Below the pieces are notes generated by a model, which did not search any database, had not been told where the DNA came from, and saw only the letters and a program-made list of their open reading frames with translations. Below are positions 50,022 through 58,768 of a stretch of DNA of 64,000 nt, one piece after another (position 1 is the first letter of the stretch; the number at the start of each line of letters is the position of its first letter). The translations under genes were made by a program, and so were the position numbers. The stretch is from SCUS01 sp966211675 (GTDB lineage: Bacteria > Myxococcota_A > Polyangia > Polyangiales > Ga0077539), in NCBI GenBank assembly GCA_966211675.1, contig CBIHPK010000004.1, positions 62,001-126,000 on the forward strand. The letters are read 5' to 3'.

Positions 50022-53000
50022 ATGAATCAAGGTCAAGGAAGGTTCGGACCGCTCGCACTGCTGTGCGTGGCGGCACTGGTCGGCGGAGGCTGTCTGGGCA
50101 GCTCCGTGGTCGGAGGCCCTGAGGACGCGGGCGGCGGCACCGACAGCGCGAGGGACGTCTCCGCCGACGGGGCCTTCGACGCCCCGGAGGGCAGCGACGT
50201 CGCCGCCGACGCGATCGACGCCGGCGGCTCGGACGCCGCGGTCGACGGCGCGGTCACGGCCGACGGCGCGGACGCCGCGGACGCGGTTCCGACCTGCACC
50301 ACCAACGCGCAGTGCTCGGACAACGAGTTCGGGCAGAACGTCTGCGACACCACGACCGGGCGCTGCGTCCGATGCACCGCAGCGGACGACCGCTGCGCCA
50401 TGGGCGAGTACTGCAACCCCGCGTCGAACACCTGCGTGCGCGGCTGTCGCAGCGACGACGCCTGCCGCGGGGCGGCGGCGGACGGCGGCGTCGCGGACGG
50501 CGGCGACGGAGGCTTCGTCTCCGGCGGCCGCTGCAACCCGACCACGCGGACCTGCGTGGACTGCGTCACCGACGACCAGTGCGCGACGGGCCAGCGGTGC
50601 GTGGGCAGCGTCTGCGTGACCGGCTGCACGGGCTCCTCGAACTGCGGCGCGGGCCAGGCCTGCTGCGGCGGCGGGTGCGTCGACGTCCAGGCCAACGTCG
50701 CCAACTGCGGGATGTGCGGGACCATGTGCTCCACGCCCAACGGCGCGCCGCGCTGCGAGATGGGCACCTGCCGCATCGGCGAGTGCACCGGCGCCTTCCG
50801 CGACTGCGACAGCACCGTGACCAACGGCTGCGAGACCAACACCCTCGACGACCTCAACAACTGCGGCAGCTGCGGCCGCGTGTGCCCGACGCCGGCCAAC
50901 GCGCGCCCGACCTGCGCCGCGGGCGCGTGCGCGTTCACCTGCCTCGAGGGCTTCGCCGACTGCGACGGCGTGGCGGAGAACGGCTGCGAGGTCGACACGC
51001 GCACCGACCGCGCGAACTGCGGCCGCTGCATGAACGGCTGCAACCCCATGAGCGGCACCGGCGCCTGCTCCATGGGGATGTGCACCGTCACCGCGTGCGA
51101 CGAGGGCTTCGGCGACTGCGACGGCATGGCCGCCAACGGCTGCGAGGTCGACGTCCGCGCCAGCACGATGCACTGCGGCACCTGCGGCACCATGTGCCCG
51201 GCGCCCGCCAACGGCTCGGCCACCTGCACGATGGGCCGCTGCGGCGCGGCGTGCTCCGAGGGCTTCGCGGACTGCGACGGCATGGCGGCCAACGGCTGCG
51301 AGGTCGACATCCGCACGGACAACACGCACTGCGGCGCCTGCGGGCGGCCGTGCGTGATCCCCAACGGCAGCCCGGCCTGCGCGGCCGGGATGTGCCGCGT
51401 GGGCACCTGCAACGACGGCTTCGCGGACTGCGACGGCGTGGCCGAGAACGGCTGCGAGACCGACATCCGGACCACCGCGACGAACTGCGGCCGCTGCGGC
51501 AACTCGTGCGCCGTCGCGGGCGGCAGCGCGGCGTGCACCGCGGGCTCCTGCGTGGTCGGCGGCTGCGCCACCGGCCGCGGCGACTGCGACATGAACACGG
51601 ACAACGGCTGCGAGGTCGACACGCAGACCAGCCCCACGAACTGCGGCGCCTGCGGGCGCGTGTGCGTGATCCCCAACGCCACCGCGGCGTGCCGCGCGGG
51701 CGTGTGCGCCGTCGGCGTCTGCAACGCCGGCTTCGGCGACTGCGACGGCGACCCCACCAACGGCTGCGAGACGGACCTTCGCACCAGCACCAACAACTGC
51801 GGCGCGTGCGGCAGCGCGTGCTTCGCCGCCAACGGCGTCGCGGCCTGCGTGGCGGGCGTCTGCGCGCTCGACCGATGCAACCCCGGCTTCGCCGACTGCA
51901 ACAACTTCTACAGCGACGGCTGCGAGATCGCGACCGTCAGCGACGTCAACAACTGCGGCCGCTGCGCCAACTCCTGCCCCGTCCCGCCCTCCGGGTCGCG
52001 GGTCTGCGTGGCGGGCGTGTGCGCCATCGGCACCTGCGCCTCGGGAACCGGCGACTGCGACGGCAACCTCGGCAACGGCTGCGAGGTGAACACCAACACC
52101 AGCGTCCTCCACTGCGGCGGCTGCGGCCGTACGTGCGCCGCGAGGGCGAACGCCTCGGTGTTCTGCTCCTCGGGCGCGTGCGGGTTCACCTGCAACGCCG
52201 GCTTCGCGGACTGCGACGGCAACCCCCTCAACGGCTGCGAGGTCGACACGCGGAGCAACACCGGCAACTGCGGCCGCTGCGGCAACGCCTGCTCGACGGC
52301 CAACGGCACCTCCACCTGCTCGGCGGGCGTCTGCGGCATCGGCGCGTGCAACGCGGGCTTCGCCAACTGCGACGGCCTCGTGCCCAACGGCTGCGAGGTC
52401 GACACTCGGAGCAACACCGCCAACTGCAGCCGCTGCGGCAACGCGTGCGTGGCCCCGGTCGGCGGCAGCGTCAGCTGCAGCGCGAGCGCCTGCGTGCAGG
52501 CCTGCCCGGCGGGTCAGTCCAACTGCGGCGGGACGTGTCGCGCGACGGGCGCCGTCTGCGCCTCCGCGGGCACCGGCGGCTGCGCCCAGGTCGGCACCAT
52601 CGTCTGCTCGGGGACGAGCACCGCGTGCTCGGCCGCGCCGCGCACCTCGGGCGTCTGCACCTCGCCGGTGGGCGGGCTCTGCGGCGCCGGTGGCGTCTGC
52701 GCCTGCCCGGCGGGTCAGACCAACTGCGGCGGCACCTGCCGCGCGCTCACGAGCGACCCGACCAACTGCGGCGGCTGCGGGGTGGTGTGCTCGGCCCCGA
52801 TCGGCGGCAGCGTCACCTGCAGCGGGGGCGGCTGCGTGCAGTCGTGCCCGGCGGGTCAGACCAACTGCGGCGGGACGTGTCGCGCGACGGGCGCGGCCTG
52901 CGCCTCCGCGGGCACCGGCGGCTGCGCCCAGGCCGGCACCATCGTCTGCTCGGGGACGACCACCGCGTGCTCCGCCGCGCCGCGCACCTCCGGCGCCTGC

Positions 53001-53531
53001 TCCACGCCGTCCGGCGGCTCGTGCGACGGCGCGGGCAACTGCGTGTGCCCGTCGGGCCAGACCAACTGCTCCGGCGCGTGCCGTGACCTGGCCGGCGACA
53101 TCGCGAACTGCGGCGCCTGCGGCCGCGCGTGCGGCGCCTCGCAGGCCTGCGTGAGCGGCGTCTGCATCGGCCAGGGCTCGCTGCGCTTCACCCTGACCTG
53201 GACCACCAACGGCGACATGGATCTCCACGTGACGCCGCCGTGCGGGACGCAGATCTACTACGCCAATCGCTCGGCCTGCGGCGGCACGCTCGACCGCGAC
53301 GACACCACCACCCGCGGCCCGGAGAACATCTACTGGAACGCGTCGTACACCCCGGGCCGCTACTACGTGTGCCCGGAGTCGTACACGAGCGCGGTGGCCA
53401 ACACGACCTGGACCCTGGTCGTGGTCCGCAACGGCATCGAGGTCGCGCGCCGCTCCGGCGTCCGCGGTCGCACCGACGGCAACATCGCGTGCAACGCCGC
53501 CTTCCCGGGCGTGGTCGTGCTCGACCTCTGA
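50022..53531 (+). CDS. Cys-rich repeat lipoprotein with C-terminal YfaP/DUF2135-like domain
   Basis: This is a 1169-residue protein. A lipobox ends GGGC (about Cys25), then Asp/Ala-rich linker, a short Cys-rich head, and eleven repeats with the core NGCE[V/T]D...NCGxCGxxC (about 267-810, period about 52 residues). Two further Cys-rich modules follow (about 830-1040). The final 115 residues begin LRFTLTWTTNGDMDLHVTPP and contain GPENIYWNASYTPGRYYV, resembling the DUF2135/YfaP domain. Such proteins are common in myxobacteria and often misannotated by low-complexity matches. It is probably an extracellular, disulfide-rich surface protein. Function unknown. Confidence 0.75.
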   Translation: MNQGQGRFGPLALLCVAALVGGGCLGSSVVGGPEDAGGGTDSARDVSADGAFDAPEGSDVAADAIDAGGSDAAVDGAVTADGADAADAVPTCTTNAQCSDNEFGQNVCDTTTGRCVRCTAADDRCAMGEYCNPASNTCVRGCRSDDACRGAAADGGVADGGDGGFVSGGRCNPTTRTCVDCVTDDQCATGQRCVGSVCVTGCTGSSNCGAGQACCGGGCVDVQANVANCGMCGTMCSTPNGAPRCEMGTCRIGECTGAFRDCDSTVTNGCETNTLDDLNNCGSCGRVCPTPANARPTCAAGACAFTCLEGFADCDGVAENGCEVDTRTDRANCGRCMNGCNPMSGTGACSMGMCTVTACDEGFGDCDGMAANGCEVDVRASTMHCGTCGTMCPAPANGSATCTMGRCGAACSEGFADCDGMAANGCEVDIRTDNTHCGACGRPCVIPNGSPACAAGMCRVGTCNDGFADCDGVAENGCETDIRTTATNCGRCGNSCAVAGGSAACTAGSCVVGGCATGRGDCDMNTDNGCEVDTQTSPTNCGACGRVCVIPNATAACRAGVCAVGVCNAGFGDCDGDPTNGCETDLRTSTNNCGACGSACFAANGVAACVAGVCALDRCNPGFADCNNFYSDGCEIATVSDVNNCGRCANSCPVPPSGSRVCVAGVCAIGTCASGTGDCDGNLGNGCEVNTNTSVLHCGGCGRTCAARANASVFCSSGACGFTCNAGFADCDGNPLNGCEVDTRSNTGNCGRCGNACSTANGTSTCSAGVCGIGACNAGFANCDGLVPNGCEVDTRSNTANCSRCGNACVAPVGGSVSCSASACVQACPAGQSNCGGTCRATGAVCASAGTGGCAQVGTIVCSGTSTACSAAPRTSGVCTSPVGGLCGAGGVCACPAGQTNCGGTCRALTSDPTNCGGCGVVCSAPIGGSVTCSGGGCVQSCPAGQTNCGGTCRATGAACASAGTGGCAQAGTIVCSGTTTACSAAPRTSGACSTPSGGSCDGAGNCVCPSGQTNCSGACRDLAGDIANCGACGRACGASQACVSGVCIGQGSLRFTLTWTTNGDMDLHVTPPCGTQIYYANRSACGGTLDRDDTTTRGPENIYWNASYTPGRYYVCPESYTSAVANTTWTLVVVRNGIEVARRSGVRGRTDGNIACNAAFPGVVVLDL
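50824..52450 (+). repeat. Eleven-unit Cys-rich protein repeat, about 156 bp per unit
   Basis: Units carry the signature NGCE followed by NCGxCG about 10 residues later. They are divergent at DNA level except for the NGCE and GCGGC cores. This is a coding repeat, not a CRISPR array. Confidence 0.8.
52451..52653 (+). repeat. First copy of a 203-bp near-identical internal duplication
   Basis: This segment recurs at 52793-52995 with a 342-bp offset and only scattered differences. Both copies encode TGGCAQ and the AAPRTSG motif. The high identity, compared with the divergent upstream units, suggests recent duplication or gene conversion. Confidence 0.75.
52793..52995 (+). repeat. Second copy of the 203-bp internal duplication
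   Basis: This is the partner of 52451-52653. It remains in frame, so it lengthens the Cys-rich domain rather than breaking the gene. Confidence 0.75.
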
Positions 53532-53544
53532 TCGCCCACGGCGA

Positions 53545-53584
53545 CGCGGCGCCGAGGGGACACTGATCCCCCTAAGGCGCCGCG
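53545..53584. terminator. Strong bidirectional terminator-like hairpin
   Basis: A 9-bp outer stem (CGCGGCGCC/GGCGCCGCG) and an inner GGGGA/TCCCC stem sit between the two convergent Cys-rich lipoprotein genes, 14 bp after the plus-strand stop. It is well placed to stop transcription from both sides, though T-tracts are poor. Confidence 0.65.
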
Positions 53585-53663
53585 CTCGTCCCCTCTCCCT
53601 CTCCCCCCTCCTCCAGCCCTGATCCTCCGGCGGCGCCCGCTCGCGGCGCGTCGTCGTAGGGGA

Positions 53664-56186
53664 TCAGCGCGGCGTGAAGCGGATGCGCGTCGTGCCGGTG
53701 ATCGTCCCCGAGAACACCGCGGCGCGCAGCGGGAGGTGGAAGTCCTGCAGCCCGACGCTCACGTTGGTCTGCGAGATCATCGGCGCCGAGTCGGGCCCGA
53801 AGAAGGGCGGGTTGTAGACCATGTCGAGCACGCCGCTGCCCTCGTACGCGATCAGCTCATAGGAGAAGCTGCTCGCGGAGAGCTGCGACGGCGCGGCCGG
53901 GGTGCTCAGGTAGAGCGTCGAGGCGTTGCTCTGCACCACGAAGCGGCGGCTCGGCGTCGCGCCGATGGTCGCGATGCAGATGCCGCGGGAGCCCTGCACC
54001 AGGTCGATGCCGAAGACGTAGGCCGCCGGGTAGGGCGTCCCGTCGCGAGGCAGGGCCCCGAAGTGGCGGTACGGGGTCACGCTCGGGATCGCCGAGATGT
54101 TGGCGTAGTAGTCCCCGAAGCCGACCCAGCCGTTGCTGCTCACGAAGTACGTGAAGTTGGTGCTCCCCCAGAACTCCACCGGGAACTCCAGCGACCCCCG
54201 CACCAGCTGATCGTCCTCGCCCACGAGCACCTGCAGCGCCCCCGGCGCCACGCAGGCGTCGACCCAGGTCACCGTCGAGGGCGACGCGGCGACGTTGTAC
54301 CCGGCAAACGCGGCGACGGTGCATCGCCCGGCCTCGCAGGTGCGACCCGTCGCGCAGGCGTTGCCGCACGCCCCGCAGTGCAGGTTGTTGCTCACCGGCG
54401 CGGTCTCGCAGCCGTTGCTCGCGAGGCCGTCGCAGTTGGCGAAGCCCAGGGTGCAGGAGGCGACGGTGCACGCGCCCGCGACGCAGGCGCCGACCCCGTT
54501 GGTCGGAGAGCAGAGGTTGCCGCAGCGGCCGCAGCTCGCGCTGTCGGAGCGGGTGTCGACCTCGCAGCCGTTGGACGCGATGCCGTCGCAGTCCGCGAAG
54601 CCCGAGAGGCAGCTCCCGACGGCGCACGCGCCCGCTCGGCAGGCCGCGACCGCGTCGGGCAGCGAGCACGCCATGCCGCATCCCCCGCAGGCGGTCACGC
54701 TGGTGAGCGTGCTGGTCTCGCAGCCGTTGGCCGGGCTGCCATCGCAGTCCGCGAAGCCCGCGGCGCAGGTGAAGCCGCACGCCCCGGCGCTGCAGGTGGC
54801 GGTGGCGTTGGCCCGCACCGGGCACGCTCCGCCGCAGCGGCCGCAGTGCGCGATGGAGGTGTTGAGGTCGACCTCGCAGCCGTTGACCGCCGCCCCGTCG
54901 CAGTTGCCCGCCCCCGCCACGCAGGCGCCGATGGCGCAGACGCGCGCGGTGCAGGTGGCCGCCGCGCGAGGAAACGCGCAGCTCCGCCCGCACGCGCCGC
55001 AGTGGGCCAGGGAGCTGTTGAGGTCCGTCTCGCAGCCGTTGGAGGCCACGCCGTCGCAGTTGTCGAAGCCCGACGCGCAGGTGCCGATGGCGCAGACGCC
55101 CGAGGCGCAGACCCCGGTCGCCCGGGCGAAGGAGCAGGCCGCGCCGCACATCCGGCAGTTGGCCGGGTCGCTCTGCAGGTCGACCTCGCAGCCGTTGGTG
55201 GTGTTGCCGTCGCAGTCGCCTCGGCCGGTCGCGCAGGCCGTGCGGGCGCACGCGCCCCCGGAGCACACGCCGACGCCGCCGGTGAAGCTGCACGCGCTGC
55301 CGCAGCGCCCGCAGTGGGAGAGCGTGGTGGCGAGGTCGGTCTCGCAGCCGTTGGTGGGGTCGCCGTCGCAGTCGCCGAAGCCGCTCGCGCACGCGTAGCT
55401 GCACGCGCCCTCGACGCACGAGGCCGTCGCGTTGGCGCGGGTCCCGCAGGCCGCCCCGCAGGCGCCGCAGTGCGCCGCGGCGGTGCGCGTGTTGGTCTCG
55501 CACCCGGTCGACGGGTCGCCGTCGCAGTCGCCGAAGGGCTCGTTGCAGCGCCCCACGCCGCACCTCCCCGCGGAGCACGCGGGGACGCCGTTGAGGGTGC
55601 TGCAGAGCGATCCGCAGGCGCCGCAGTGCGTGGCGTCGGCCGCCGTGTCGACGCAGCCGCCGCCGCAGCAGGCGCGGCCCGCGGGGCACCCGCGCGAGGC
55701 GTCGCAGCCCGGCACGCACGCCCGGTCGACGCAGCGCGTGCCGATGGGGCAGTGCTCGTTCACGACGCACTGCACGCACGAGTGGCTCGCCAGGTCGCAG
55801 CGCCCGGAGCCCGGCCCCGCGTCCCCGACGCCTCCGTCGGAGCCCGCGCCCGCGCAGCCCTGGTCGCTGTTGCAGCCCGCCGCGCAGGTGTTGTCGGCGG
55901 CGCAGTAGCGCCCCGCGCCGCAGGTGTCCCTCGCCGGAGAGCAGGCGACGCAGCGGCCCGTGCTCGCCTCGCACACCGGGCGATCGGCCGAGGCGCGGGC
56001 GCACTCGTCGTCGGAGGCGCAGCGCGCGAGGGCGTCCGGCGCGTCCATCGGGGCGTCCATGGAGGCGCCGAGGTCGGAGCCCGCGTCGGCCGAGGCGCCG
56101 GGGGTGTAGCGGTCCCAGTCCCAGCTACAGCCCAGGGTGCAGAGCGACGCGATGGCCACCGCGCGTTGGAAGACTCGATGGCCCAT
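53664..56186 (-). CDS. Cys-rich repeat lipoprotein with an unassigned C-terminal domain
   Basis: This 840-residue protein has a lipobox near ASLCTLGC, an Asp/Ala-rich stretch, a Cys-rich head (about 55-190), and eight repeats of the NGCE...HCGxCGxxC type (about 225-610, period about 52). The last 210 residues (FAGYNVAASPSTVTWVDAC onward) are beta-rich and partly like bacterial nidogen-type or EGF-associated domains. It is paralogous to the 50022 gene in the repeats but not in the C-terminus. The ATG shares one base with the stop of the PEGA gene. Function unknown; surface location is likely. Confidence 0.75.
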   Translation of the reverse strand: MGHRVFQRAVAIASLCTLGCSWDWDRYTPGASADAGSDLGASMDAPMDAPDALARCASDDECARASADRPVCEASTGRCVACSPARDTCGAGRYCAADNTCAAGCNSDQGCAGAGSDGGVGDAGPGSGRCDLASHSCVQCVVNEHCPIGTRCVDRACVPGCDASRGCPAGRACCGGGCVDTAADATHCGACGSLCSTLNGVPACSAGRCGVGRCNEPFGDCDGDPSTGCETNTRTAAAHCGACGAACGTRANATASCVEGACSYACASGFGDCDGDPTNGCETDLATTLSHCGRCGSACSFTGGVGVCSGGACARTACATGRGDCDGNTTNGCEVDLQSDPANCRMCGAACSFARATGVCASGVCAIGTCASGFDNCDGVASNGCETDLNSSLAHCGACGRSCAFPRAAATCTARVCAIGACVAGAGNCDGAAVNGCEVDLNTSIAHCGRCGGACPVRANATATCSAGACGFTCAAGFADCDGSPANGCETSTLTSVTACGGCGMACSLPDAVAACRAGACAVGSCLSGFADCDGIASNGCEVDTRSDSASCGRCGNLCSPTNGVGACVAGACTVASCTLGFANCDGLASNGCETAPVSNNLHCGACGNACATGRTCEAGRCTVAAFAGYNVAASPSTVTWVDACVAPGALQVLVGEDDQLVRGSLEFPVEFWGSTNFTYFVSSNGWVGFGDYYANISAIPSVTPYRHFGALPRDGTPYPAAYVFGIDLVQGSRGICIATIGATPSRRFVVQSNASTLYLSTPAAPSQLSASSFSYELIAYEGSGVLDMVYNPPFFGPDSAPMISQTNVSVGLQDFHLPLRAAVFSGTITGTTRIRFTPR

Positions 56187-57163
56187 CAGAACGAACCTCC
56201 CACGCCGATGCTGCGCGGACCCACGGACACGGTGACCGGCGGAGGCTCGGACGACCTGCCGATGGCGAAGAGCGTGACCGCCGCCGCGGCGCCCGCGAGG
56301 CCGACGCCGAGGGAGATGTTGGTGAGGAGCTGGAAGGTCCTCCCCTCGTCGATCTCGGACTGCGTGACGGTGGCGCAGCCACCAGCGCCGCAGCGCGCTC
56401 CGATGTCATCGAAGCGCCCGCTGGCCAGCGCGTAGAAGGCCGCGAAGCTGATGAAGCCCGCCGCCCCGACGCCCACGCCGATCAGCCCCAGCGAGCGACG
56501 CGGACCTCGCGAAGGGGACGGCGTCGGTCGGGTCGCCACGGTCGGTCGGGCAAGCGCCCCGACCTCGGTGTAGCCCTCGGCGGCCGCTCGGCGGCGCAGC
56601 ACCACGCCCACGGTCGCCTCCCGGCCCGCGGCCACCTCGGTGTGTCGCTCCTCGGGCTCGAAGCCCGCGGCCTCGATGGTGATGGTCACCGGCCCTGGCA
56701 TCACGGGGATCGCGATGCCCAGCGCCGCCACCGGCACCGGCCGCTGGTTGACCCGGACCGAGGCGCCCGGAGGAGCGTCAGGGATCGTCAGCGTGAGGCG
56801 GCCCACGCGCGGCTCCACCTGCAGGAGCTCCGTCTGCGCGGCGTCGCGGGTCTGCACATAGCGGGGGTCGAGCCGGGCGCGGTCACCGGCCTCTCGCATC
56901 GCCCGCTCGAACTCCGGGACGGCCTCGTCCAGCCGCCCCAGCTCGCGCAGGCAGCGGGCGAGGTAGAGCCGGGTGTTGGGCGATCCGTAGAGCTCGATGG
57001 AGGCGCGAAACTCCTCCAGGGCGTGAGGGAAATCCCTCGCGTCGTAGAGGCTCGTGCCGCGGGTGAAGCGCTGCTGGGCGAAGGCGGTGTTGTCCTGCGC
57101 CGACGCGGCGGCGGGGACGCAGACACCGACGAGGGCTGCGAATGCGAGGGTGGTGATGCGCAT
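56186..57163 (-). CDS. TPR-PEGA protein with two C-terminal membrane segments
   Basis: This 325-residue protein has a signal peptide (cut near AAASAQ), a TPR pair (about 28-95) and a PEGA domain (about 120-190: IPDAPPGASVRVNQRPV). A linker and two hydrophobic helices follow (about 228-248 and 285-306). PEGA domains are extracytoplasmic and linked to surface layers. It starts 3 bp after the kinase gene and overlaps the Cys-rich lipoprotein gene by one base, so the three are surely co-transcribed. Confidence 0.78.
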   Translation of the reverse strand: MRITTLAFAALVGVCVPAAASAQDNTAFAQQRFTRGTSLYDARDFPHALEEFRASIELYGSPNTRLYLARCLRELGRLDEAVPEFERAMREAGDRARLDPRYVQTRDAAQTELLQVEPRVGRLTLTIPDAPPGASVRVNQRPVPVAALGIAIPVMPGPVTITIEAAGFEPEERHTEVAAGREATVGVVLRRRAAAEGYTEVGALARPTVATRPTPSPSRGPRRSLGLIGVGVGAAGFISFAAFYALASGRFDDIGARCGAGGCATVTQSEIDEGRTFQLLTNISLGVGLAGAAAAVTLFAIGRSSEPPPVTVSVGPRSIGVGGSF

Positions 57164-57166
57164 GGG

Positions 57167-58711
57167 TCAGATCGATCCGGGGCGGAATTCGCCGACAGGC
57201 TGCGGGGCGCTCGAGGCCGGTGCGGGGCCCTCGTCCGGCGTCGGCCGGTGCCCCCCGGGGCGGGAGGACGGGCGGCCCGACGGGCGAGCGACCGGGCGCG
57301 CGACGACCGCGGGCTCCGGGGGCGTCGCCGGCTCGGCCACGGGAGGCGCGACGGGCTCGGGGGCGGGCGCGGCCTCGACGGGCGGTGGGGCCACGGGCTC
57401 CGACGGCGGGGCGACGGGCGTCGGCGCGGCGGCGACGCGGGCGGGCGAGTGCGGAGCGCGATCGGGGGAACGCTGCGATCGCAGGGCGAAGCCCACGAGG
57501 ACGAGCAGCAGCACCAGCGGCACCGCCACCAGCAGCGCACGCCGGGCCTTCGAGGGGGCCGCGGGCGGGGCCTCGGGCTCGTCGTCGAGGGACGCGGCGG
57601 GAGCGGAAGGCAGCGGAGGGGGCAGCGACGAGCCGAGGGTGAGCGAGAGGTCCGTGCGGGCGAAGCGCACCGCGGAGGGGTTGGTCATCTCCGCGAGCAC
57701 CAGCGCCTCGCCCTCGCCGATGCGCCGCACGAGGTCGCGCCGCGCGGAGAGCGAGGCGCCGAGGAGGTCCTGCACCAGGGCGCTGACCGCGCGGGTGTTG
57801 GCGATCTTGAGAGGCAGCTCCTCGAGGGCCTCGGCGAAGGCCGCGGCGGTGGCGAAGCGGCGCTCCGGGTCGCGGTCGATGGCCTTCATCACCACGGCGT
57901 CGAAGGCCGGGTCGAGGTCGGTGACGATCTCCGACGGCCTCGGCACGTCGCCCTTGATCACGAGTTGCACCGTGTCGAGGTCGGTCTCCCCGCGGAAGAG
58001 CCGCTTGCCCGTGAGGGTCTCCCAGAGCACCACGCCGGCCGCGTAGAGGTCCGTGCGGCGGGTGACGTCCTCGCCGTCGAGCTGCTCCGGGGCCATGTAC
58101 GCGAGCTTGCCCTTGATCTGTTTGAGGCCGGTGTCGGAGACGCGGGCCTCGGTCTTGGCGATGCCAAAGTCGGTGATGCGGGCGACGCCGTCGAGGCCGA
58201 CCAGGACGTTCTGCGGGGAGACGTCGCGGTGCACGACGGAGAGCCCGGCGCCGTCGCTGTTGGCGAGCTCGTGCGCCGCGTGGAGGCCGGAGAGCAGGTC
58301 GATGAAGATCCGAGCGGCGATGGGCGGAGGGATGCGCCGGCCGCGCTTGCCCGCGGCCTTGATGAGCCCGGAGAGGCGATCGCCCTCGATGTACTCCATC
58401 ACCAGGAAGAGTCGGCCGTCGTCGTCGCCGACGTCGAGGGTGCTCACCACGTTGGGGTGGTGGATCTTCGCCGCGAGCCTCGCCTCGTCGAGGAACATCT
58501 CCGCGAACTCCTCGTCGACGCGGAGGTGCGGGTGGCAGACCTTCACGGCCACCACGCGCTCGAAGCCCGCGACCCCTTTGGCCCGGCCGAGGAATACGGA
58601 CGCCATGCCTCCGCTGGCGATCTCCGTGAGCAGCTCATAGCGACCGAGCACGCGCCCGCTCGTGGAGGCTTCTCCGTCTGGTGGCTCTTGGTTGTCGGCG
58701 CCGGACGCCAT
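57167..58711 (-). CDS. Membrane Ser/Thr protein kinase (Hanks type)
   Basis: This 514-residue protein has a kinase domain at about 25-295. It has the glycine loop IASGGMASVF, Lys57 in AVKVCHPH, catalytic HRDVSPQN with Asp163, DFG at 181-183 and MAPEQ. One membrane helix lies at about 391-410. The C-terminal 100 residues are Pro/Ala-rich without PASTA repeats. It is the first gene of the kinase-PEGA-lipoprotein operon and may control secretion or assembly of the surface proteins (inference). Confidence 0.9.
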   Translation of the reverse strand: MASGADNQEPPDGEASTSGRVLGRYELLTEIASGGMASVFLGRAKGVAGFERVVAVKVCHPHLRVDEEFAEMFLDEARLAAKIHHPNVVSTLDVGDDDGRLFLVMEYIEGDRLSGLIKAAGKRGRRIPPPIAARIFIDLLSGLHAAHELANSDGAGLSVVHRDVSPQNVLVGLDGVARITDFGIAKTEARVSDTGLKQIKGKLAYMAPEQLDGEDVTRRTDLYAAGVVLWETLTGKRLFRGETDLDTVQLVIKGDVPRPSEIVTDLDPAFDAVVMKAIDRDPERRFATAAAFAEALEELPLKIANTRAVSALVQDLLGASLSARRDLVRRIGEGEALVLAEMTNPSAVRFARTDLSLTLGSSLPPPLPSAPAASLDDEPEAPPAAPSKARRALLVAVPLVLLLVLVGFALRSQRSPDRAPHSPARVAAAPTPVAPPSEPVAPPPVEAAPAPEPVAPPVAEPATPPEPAVVARPVARPSGRPSSRPGGHRPTPDEGPAPASSAPQPVGEFRPGSI

Positions 58712-58768
58712 TGGCCTGGTGATTGTGCGTTCAGCGAAAGCGCCGTCGCAAGCTCCCGTCTGCGCCTT

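Noticed and set aside
50824..52450. CRISPR-like periodic repeats
   Set aside because: The period is about 156 bp, units are in frame and code for Cys motifs, and there are no identical direct repeats with unique spacers.
49947..53228. 1093-residue antisense ORF over the larger Cys-rich gene
   Set aside because: Low-complexity Ala/Val/Gly/Arg translation with no domain; an artefact of high GC3 opposite a coding repeat.
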